DNA of 64,000 nucleotides, from the NCBI GenBank assembly GCA_963728045.1, contig CAVSIE010000004.1:372001-436000 (forward strand), given 5' to 3'. Below the pieces are notes generated by a model. That model was given only the letters and a program-made list of their open reading frames with translations, ran no database searches and was not told where the DNA came from. Position numbers and translations under genes: made by a program. This DNA is from VRUE01 sp963728045 (lineage in GTDB: Bacteria; Actinomycetota; Thermoleophilia; Solirubrobacterales; 70-9). Positions 60,057 to 64,000 of the stretch are shown here, piece after piece (position 1 is the stretch's first letter; every line of letters starts with the position of its first letter).

Positions 60057-61751
60057 TCAGGAAGTGACGGCGCCTTCGGACGCCGAGGAGACCGTCGCCG
60101 CATACTTGGACATCACGCCGCTGCCGAAGGGCGAGGGCGGCGACTCGTAGGCGGCTATGCGCTTTGCGATCTCCTCATCGGAGAGGTCGACGGCGAGGCG
60201 GCGCGCATCGATGTCGACCGTTATCTCGTCGCCCTCGCGGATCGCCGCGATCGGTCCTCCCCTGGCAGCCTCGGGAGCGACGTGGCCGATCATCAGGCCG
60301 CGGGTGGCGCCGGAGAAGCGGCCGTCGGTGACCATGGCGACGCTCTCCCCCAGTCCCTCGCCGACGATCGCCGCGGTGACCTGGAGCATCTCCCGCATCC
60401 CCGGCCCGCCGACCGGGCCCTCGTTGCGAATCACGACTATGTCGCCGGCGTTGATCTGCTGGTCCTTGACCGCGCGGAAGCATTCCTCTTCGGACTCGAA
60501 GACCCGGGCCGGGCCGGTCTGCTGGGTGCGCTCGGCGCCGGCGAGCTTGACCACCGCGCCTTCGGGGGCCAGGTTGCCCTTGAGGATCGCCAGCCCGCCT
60601 TCGGCCTTGAGCGGATCGTCGAGCGGTCGCACGACTTCCTGGCCTGGCGCCTCGCTCGCCTCCCCGGCAACCTCGCCGATCGTCTTGCCGGTGACGGTGA
60701 CCGCGTCCTCGTGCAGGTTGCCGCCTTCGGCGAGTCGCTTGAGGATCACCGGCACGCCACCGGCGGCGAAGAGGTCGGTGGCGACGAAGCGACCGCCGGG
60801 CTTGAGGTCGGCGAAGAGCGGCGTCGCACGGGAGATGCGCTCGAAGTCGTCCATCGTCAACTCGATCTCGAGCTCGCGGGCGAGCGCGATCAAGTGCAGG
60901 ACCGCGTTCGTCGATCCGCCTGAGGCGCAGACGCATGCGATCGCGTTCTCCAGCGCATCGCGGGTGATCACCTTGCTCGGGGTTATGTCCTCGGCGAGGA
61001 CGTTGAGGACGAGCTCGCCGATCCGCTCCGCCACCGCCCCCTTCTCGCTGTCTTCGGCGGGGACCATCGCCGAGCCGCCAGGACTGATGCCCAGGGCCTC
61101 GAAAGCGCAGGCCATCGTGTTGGCAGTGAACTGGCCGCCGCAGGCGCCGGCGCCGGGGCTGGCAACGCCCTCGAGCTCGTTCAGTTCCTCGTCGCTCATG
61201 TCGCCGGCGCTGTGGGCGCCGATCGCCTCGAAGATGTCGAGGATCGTCACGTCGCGGCCGTGCCAGTGCCCGGGCGCGATCGAGCCGCCGTAGAGGAGCA
61301 CGGAGGGAACGTCGAGCCGGGCCAGCGCCATCGCACAGCCCGGAATCGTCTTGTCGCAGGCGCAAATGGCGACGATCGCATCGAACTGGTAGCCACGTGC
61401 CATCAGCTCGATCGAGTCGGCGATCACCTCGCGGCTGATCAGCGAGGCCTTCATCCCCTGGGTCCCCATCGTCACCCCATCGGAGACGGCGACGGTGTTG
61501 AACTCCATAGGCGTGCCGCCCGCTGCGCGCACGCCCTCTTTGACGTGCTCGGCCAGGCCGCGCAGGTGGAAGTTGCAGGGCATCGCCTCGGTCCAGGTGT
61601 TGGCGATGCCGATCGTCGGCCGGCTGAGGTCGTCGTCGTCGAAGCCGATGCCCTTCATGTAGGCGCGTGAGTGGGCGCGATCGGGCCCGTCGAAGACGAC
61701 GCTGGAGCGCGGGCGCGGCAACGCGGTGGCGGTCTTGCCGTTCGTGCTCAT
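60057..61751 (-). CDS. ilvD: Dihydroxy-acid dehydratase
   Basis: 564 residues, normal length. Dehydrates dihydroxy acids in isoleucine and valine synthesis using an Fe-S cluster. Motifs: GIANTWTEAMPCNFHL (first cluster Cys), AICACDKTIPGCAMAL (second), GAGACGGQFTANTMAC (third), SGGSTNAVLHL and VTDGRFSGATRGLMIGH. The ATG at 61751 overlaps the thiD stop (ATGA), so the two are cotranscribed. Confidence 0.97.
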   Translation of the reverse strand: MSTNGKTATALPRPRSSVVFDGPDRAHSRAYMKGIGFDDDDLSRPTIGIANTWTEAMPCNFHLRGLAEHVKEGVRAAGGTPMEFNTVAVSDGVTMGTQGMKASLISREVIADSIELMARGYQFDAIVAICACDKTIPGCAMALARLDVPSVLLYGGSIAPGHWHGRDVTILDIFEAIGAHSAGDMSDEELNELEGVASPGAGACGGQFTANTMACAFEALGISPGGSAMVPAEDSEKGAVAERIGELVLNVLAEDITPSKVITRDALENAIACVCASGGSTNAVLHLIALARELEIELTMDDFERISRATPLFADLKPGGRFVATDLFAAGGVPVILKRLAEGGNLHEDAVTVTGKTIGEVAGEASEAPGQEVVRPLDDPLKAEGGLAILKGNLAPEGAVVKLAGAERTQQTGPARVFESEEECFRAVKDQQINAGDIVVIRNEGPVGGPGMREMLQVTAAIVGEGLGESVAMVTDGRFSGATRGLMIGHVAPEAARGGPIAAIREGDEITVDIDARRLAVDLSDEEIAKRIAAYESPPSPFGSGVMSKYAATVSSASEGAVTS

Positions 61752-62557
61752 GGCCGAAATCTACTGGCAAGCCCGAGCGCGTCGACCGGGCCGGCGCCGG
61801 CGCCGAGGTCGCGCAGCCCGTTGGCAACAGCCTCCGAGGCGACCTCGCGTGCCCGCCTGGCTGCCTCCAGTGGCTCGCAGCCATGGGCGAGGAAGGCAGC
61901 CAAGGCCGAGGAATGTGTGCAACCGGAGCCATGGGCTGCGCCATCGGGGTGGCGCTCGCCGGTGATCTCCACGACACGCTCGCCGTCGAAGAAGATGTCG
62001 ACCATCTCCTCGCTGTGACCACCGGTTACGACCACTGCCTTCGGCCCCAGCTCCAGGACCGCACGCGCCAGATCCTTCTGCGTATTCCCCTCCCCCAATC
62101 CGGTCAGCTCGCGGGCCTCGGGGATGTTGGGAGTGGCGATCGCGCAGCGCGGCAGCAACACCTCTACGAGTGCGGTCCTCGTCTCGTCGTCGAGCAATAC
62201 AGCGCCGCTCTCGGCGACCATCACCGGGTCGATCACCACGGGCGCGAGCGCGACCCCGAGGTAGGTGAGTCCGACCGCCACGGCGTCGATCGTGGCCGCC
62301 GAGCCAAGCATGCCGATCTTGATTGCGTCGGCCCCCATGTCCTCGGCGATCGCCAGGATCTGGCCGAAGACCACCTGCGGCGAAACCACCTCGACCTGCT
62401 CGACCCCGCGAGTGTTCTGCGCCGTGATCGCCGTGATCGCCGTCATCCCGTGCACGCCGCAACGAGCAAAGGCCTTCAGGTCGGCCTGGATGCCGGCTCC
62501 GCCGCCAGAGTCGGAGCCGGCGATTGAGAGCGCGGTGGGTATGCGGGCCTCGTCCAC
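61748..62557 (-). CDS. thiD: Hydroxymethylpyrimidine kinase / phosphomethylpyrimidine kinase
   Basis: 269 residues, ribokinase fold. It phosphorylates HMP and HMP-P in thiamine synthesis. Signatures: IAGSDSGGGAGIQADLKAF at the N-terminus, AITAITAQNT, DPVMVAESGAVLLDD, and the anion-hole motif DGAAHGSGCTHSSALAAFL. It lies 10 bp downstream of dprA on the same strand, leaving no room for a TPP riboswitch of its own. Confidence 0.95.
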   Translation of the reverse strand: MDEARIPTALSIAGSDSGGGAGIQADLKAFARCGVHGMTAITAITAQNTRGVEQVEVVSPQVVFGQILAIAEDMGADAIKIGMLGSAATIDAVAVGLTYLGVALAPVVIDPVMVAESGAVLLDDETRTALVEVLLPRCAIATPNIPEARELTGLGEGNTQKDLARAVLELGPKAVVVTGGHSEEMVDIFFDGERVVEITGERHPDGAAHGSGCTHSSALAAFLAHGCEPLEAARRAREVASEAVANGLRDLGAGAGPVDALGLASRFRP

Positions 62558-62567
62558 GCTCAGCAGC

Positions 62568-63686
62568 CTAGATGCCTGTCGGCACCTGAAGCATGGTGCG
62601 GGAGTAGGCGCCGACCAAGGAGCAGGAGACGTAGCCGTGGGCCTCGAGGGAGGCGAGCGCGGCGGCGGCCTCGGCGCCGGAGAGATCGAGCGCGGCGGCG
62701 AGCGCGTCAGGAGAGTCCGCGCCTCCCTCCACCGCTTCGAGCACGGCGCCTAGCCTCGGGTCAAGGCTCGGACCGGAGCGCTTCAGCCTGCGCATGCCGG
62801 GTCCCAGCATTGCGTCGAGGACGTCCTGGGCGTCGCGGACCAGGCAGGCGCCGCCGGCGAGCAGGTCGTTCGGCCCAGCCGAGGTGCGGGCGGTGACCGG
62901 CCCCGGCACGGCGCCGAGGTCCCGGCCCAGGTCGGCGGCTAGGTCGGCGGTGATCAGCGAGCCCGAGCGCAGCGCTCCCTCGACCACCACGGTCATGCCG
63001 GCGATCGCGGCCATGATCCGGTTGCGCGCCGGGAAGGTCCAGCGCCAGGCGCCGGTCCCCGGCGGCAGCTCGGAGAGGACGAGGCCCTGCTCGCAGATGC
63101 GCCGCCACAGCGAGCGGTGGGCCTGCGGGTAGGCGACATCGGCGCCGCAGCCGAGGACGGCGACCGTCTTGCCCGCGTCGAGCGCGCCACGGTGCACGCA
63201 GCCGTCGATGCCGAAGGCGAGGCCGCTGACCACGACCAGTCCCGCGGCGGCGAGCTCGCGGCCCAGCTCACGTGCCACCTCACGGCCATACGCGGTGGCC
63301 CTGCGAGCGCCCACGACGGTGACCGCGTCATCGGGCTCGATCCGCTCGAGCAGGGCCGGGTCGCCGCGCCCGATCAGCGCCCGGGGCGCGTCGGTCGCGT
63401 CGCGGAGCCCCTCCGGGTAGAGGCCGTCGTGGCGGCAGCAGGCCCAGCACTGCGCCGCCCGCAGCTCATCGCGAAGACGGCGCTCCTCGATCTCCCTGAC
63501 ACCGGCCAGCACCTGCGTGGCGACGCTCGGCGCCGCCACTGCCGCGAGGTCCTCGTCCGAGAGGCGGAGCAGTTCAGGCGAGCGCGAGCCCGGCGCGCCG
63601 GTCGCGATCCGCTCGATGTACGGGGCGAGGCGGGCGAGCAGCCAGGCGCGGCGCAGGCACTCGGGACATGCGCGTGGCTCGCTCAC
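62568..63686 (-). CDS. dprA: DNA-processing protein DprA
   Basis: 372 residues from GTG at 63686. An N-terminal CxxC-containing segment (RACPECLRRAWLLARLAPYI) is followed by the Rossmann-like DprA core with VVGARRATAYGREVARELG, VVSGLAFGIDGCVHRGAL, VAVLGCGADVAYPQAHRSL, SELPPGTGAWRWTFPARNRI and VVEGALRSGSLITADLA. A C-terminal winged helix (about 310-372) closes it. It loads RecA on single-stranded DNA during transformation. The start overlaps the comM stop (GTGA). Confidence 0.95.
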   Translation of the reverse strand: MSEPRACPECLRRAWLLARLAPYIERIATGAPGSRSPELLRLSDEDLAAVAAPSVATQVLAGVREIEERRLRDELRAAQCWACCRHDGLYPEGLRDATDAPRALIGRGDPALLERIEPDDAVTVVGARRATAYGREVARELGRELAAAGLVVVSGLAFGIDGCVHRGALDAGKTVAVLGCGADVAYPQAHRSLWRRICEQGLVLSELPPGTGAWRWTFPARNRIMAAIAGMTVVVEGALRSGSLITADLAADLGRDLGAVPGPVTARTSAGPNDLLAGGACLVRDAQDVLDAMLGPGMRRLKRSGPSLDPRLGAVLEAVEGGADSPDALAAALDLSGAEAAAALASLEAHGYVSCSLVGAYSRTMLQVPTGI

Positions 63687-64000
63687 GCCTCCCTCCGCCG
63701 CAGCTGCAGGGCCCGGGCCATCTCGTCGCGCCCGATCGCCTCGGCGCCGGCGAGGTCGGCGATGGTCTGAGCCAGACGAAGAACGCGGTCGTGAGCACGG
63801 CCGCTGAGGCGACGCCGCGAGTAGGACTCGGCCAGCAGCGCCGCCGCGCCCTCTGAGAGGGCGCACTCCCGCGCCTCGGCCGGGGTCATCTCCGCGTTGC
63901 AGCGCCCGGCGCCGAGGCGGTTCGCCTGGCGCTCGCGCGCCTCCCCCACCCGCTCCCGCACGGACGCCGAAGGCTCGCCGGGCTCGCCGCCCATCGCCTC
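63683..64000 (-). CDS. comM: Mg-chelatase-like ATPase ComM/YifB, C-terminal end (partial)
   Basis: The last 105 or so residues of a ComM/YifB-family AAA+ helicase; the rest lies beyond the window. Visible: SVRERVGEARERQANRLGAG, LLAESYSRRRLSGRAHDRVL and RLAQTIADLAGAEAIGRDEM, the typical C-terminal Mg-chelatase segment. ComM promotes branch migration in natural transformation and is commonly next to dprA, as here. Confidence 0.9.
   Translation of the reverse strand, partial: EAMGGEPGEPSASVRERVGEARERQANRLGAGRCNAEMTPAEARECALSEGAAALLAESYSRRRLSGRAHDRVLRLAQTIADLAGAEAIGRDEMARALQLRRREA

Noticed and set aside
1..64000. CRISPR arrays or rRNA genes
   Set aside because: No regularly spaced repeats of CRISPR size, no cas-like genes and no conserved 16S or 23S segments were seen.

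Overview
The window is a contiguous piece of a very GC-rich actinobacterial chromosome. The protein flavour suggests Thermoleophilia/Solirubrobacterales: Gly/Ala/Arg-rich coding sequence, an excalibur-domain protein, RTX-like and collagen-like secreted proteins, and GTG starts with 4-nt ATGA/GTGA overlaps. This placement is an inference from gene content only.

Left flank (1-10428): translation genes (thrS, infC, rpmI and partial rplT, all minus) with a wecB-type epimerase in antisense between infC and rpmI. They are followed by a polytopic membrane protein, an excalibur protein, a cupin, tRNA-Val, yjbQ, tRNA-Cys, dedA, a methyltransferase and a DUF4188 protein.

Centre (10429-51799): I read this as a 41.3-kb genomic island in tRNA-Gly(GCC). 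A perfect 43-bp direct repeat, the 3' part of the tRNA, bounds it at 10429-10471 and 51757-51799. A tyrosine integrase lies about 1.1 kb inside the left end, and the complete tRNA is at the right end. Cargo from left to right: an ATP-grasp protein; a Kdp potassium system with gene order F-A-C-B and a KdpD split into two separate genes; an RTX-like protein; a c-di-GMP module (family 2 polysaccharide synthase, a B12-binding diguanylate cyclase with the CarH-like Wx9EH motif, two HD-GYP response regulators and a hybrid kinase); surface and envelope genes (L,D-transpeptidase, DUF3494 ice-binding-like protein, collagen-like protein) with LuxR and STAS regulators; a tRNA-Arg fragment; redox and lipid-type genes; PPK2; an ABC exporter; Mg, amino-acid and Zn transporters; a PHP-SMC (TrlF-like) ATPase converging on a broken PD-(D/E)XK gene; and a right-end operon of DNA-binding proteins including one with six HTH domains. 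Five genes in the island carry frame breaks and two lack a standard start codon, whereas the flanks look intact.

Right flank (51832-64000): ordinary chromosome with a secreted trypsin-like protease, a VOC protein, RNase HI, a zinc-ribbon protein, an EF-G-like GTPase, a FliA/WhiG-type sigma factor, XerD, an L,D-transpeptidase, a 5-formyl-THF cyclo-ligase-like protein, ilvD, thiD, dprA and a partial comM.

Taken together, the island looks like a stress and surface-lifestyle package. It combines high-affinity K+ uptake, metal transport, polyphosphate use and regulated exopolysaccharide with a possible anti-phage cassette and its own set of regulators.
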